A stretch of DNA of 64,000 nucleotides. Origin: CAWBRT01 sp963819175 (GTDB lineage: Bacteria; Acidobacteriota; Terriglobia; Terriglobales; Acidobacteriaceae). The notes beneath the pieces are model-generated. The model was not told where the DNA came from. It did no database searches and was given only the letters and a program-made list of their open reading frames with translations. Positions 63,993 through 64,000 of the stretch are shown in pieces. Within the stretch, counting starts at the first letter, position 1. Each line of letters opens with the position of its first letter. The DNA is taken from assembly GCA_963819175.1 (NCBI GenBank), contig CAWFVJ010000007.1, forward strand, positions 1 through 64,000, in the 5' to 3' direction. The translations under genes and the position numbers were made by a program.

Positions 63993-64000
63993 CGCGCCGA

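Overview
The window looks like chromosome of a member of the Acidobacteriota (class Terriglobia). This is inferred from the GC-rich coding style, the run obgE-nadD-rsfS-rlmH, many Tat-like signals of the RRxFLK type, an intact Kdo/heptose LPS core locus (a diderm cell), and several small protein families I associate with that phylum. No rRNA, tRNA or CRISPR array was seen. I had no database, so family calls come from motif and whole-protein recognition.

Layout. (1) 1-2950 is accessory DNA: a partial IS1380-type insertion sequence and a decayed hypothetical gene. It ends inside a chromosomal gene whose C-terminus is lost. (2) 2872-15989 is mostly a minus-strand housekeeping block: reductase, class-I amidotransferase-like hydrolase, plsC, folC, accD, cobO, rlmH, rsfS, nadD, obgE, rpmA, rplU, then a SemiSWEET and a TauE/SafE transporter. 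(3) 16218-23159 has an MFS permease, a broken ABM monooxygenase, a secreted ARPP-1-like protein, a sigma factor/zf-HC2 anti-sigma pair and a periplasmic FKBP isomerase. (4) 23429-28311 is a redox cluster: FMN flavoprotein, a NapH-NapG-like fused membrane ferredoxin, a DUF6599-like lipoprotein and two DUF362 proteins. This is the best candidate for an undescribed system. (5) 28868-34210 has a Tat-signal MmgE/PrpD protein, a YciI protein and a glutamate/aspartate-type ABC transporter operon gltIJKL. (6) 34303-40793 is an LPS core/lipid A cluster: waaA, lpxK, rfaE1, rfaE2, heptosyltransferase, ICMT-like protein, DUF3108. (7) 40889-53913 is mostly minus strand: comEC, rlmD, coaX, birA, nadC, valS. 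(8) 54170-54892 is a small accessory islet with a possible PD-(D/E)XK protein. (9) 55160-63992 has a response regulator, bamD, rpe, YIP1, an accessory membrane gene bracketed by 130-bp repeats, ruvB and panE.

Sequence quality. At least nine otherwise well-conserved genes, including the essential valS and lpxK, carry one-base frameshifts, mostly at short homopolymers and nearly all as one extra base. This pattern points to consensus errors rather than widespread gene death. Frameshifted genes are therefore annotated over their full span, and their apparent breakage should be treated with caution. Separately, two or more families of palindromic intergenic repeats recur, mainly at gene 3' ends.
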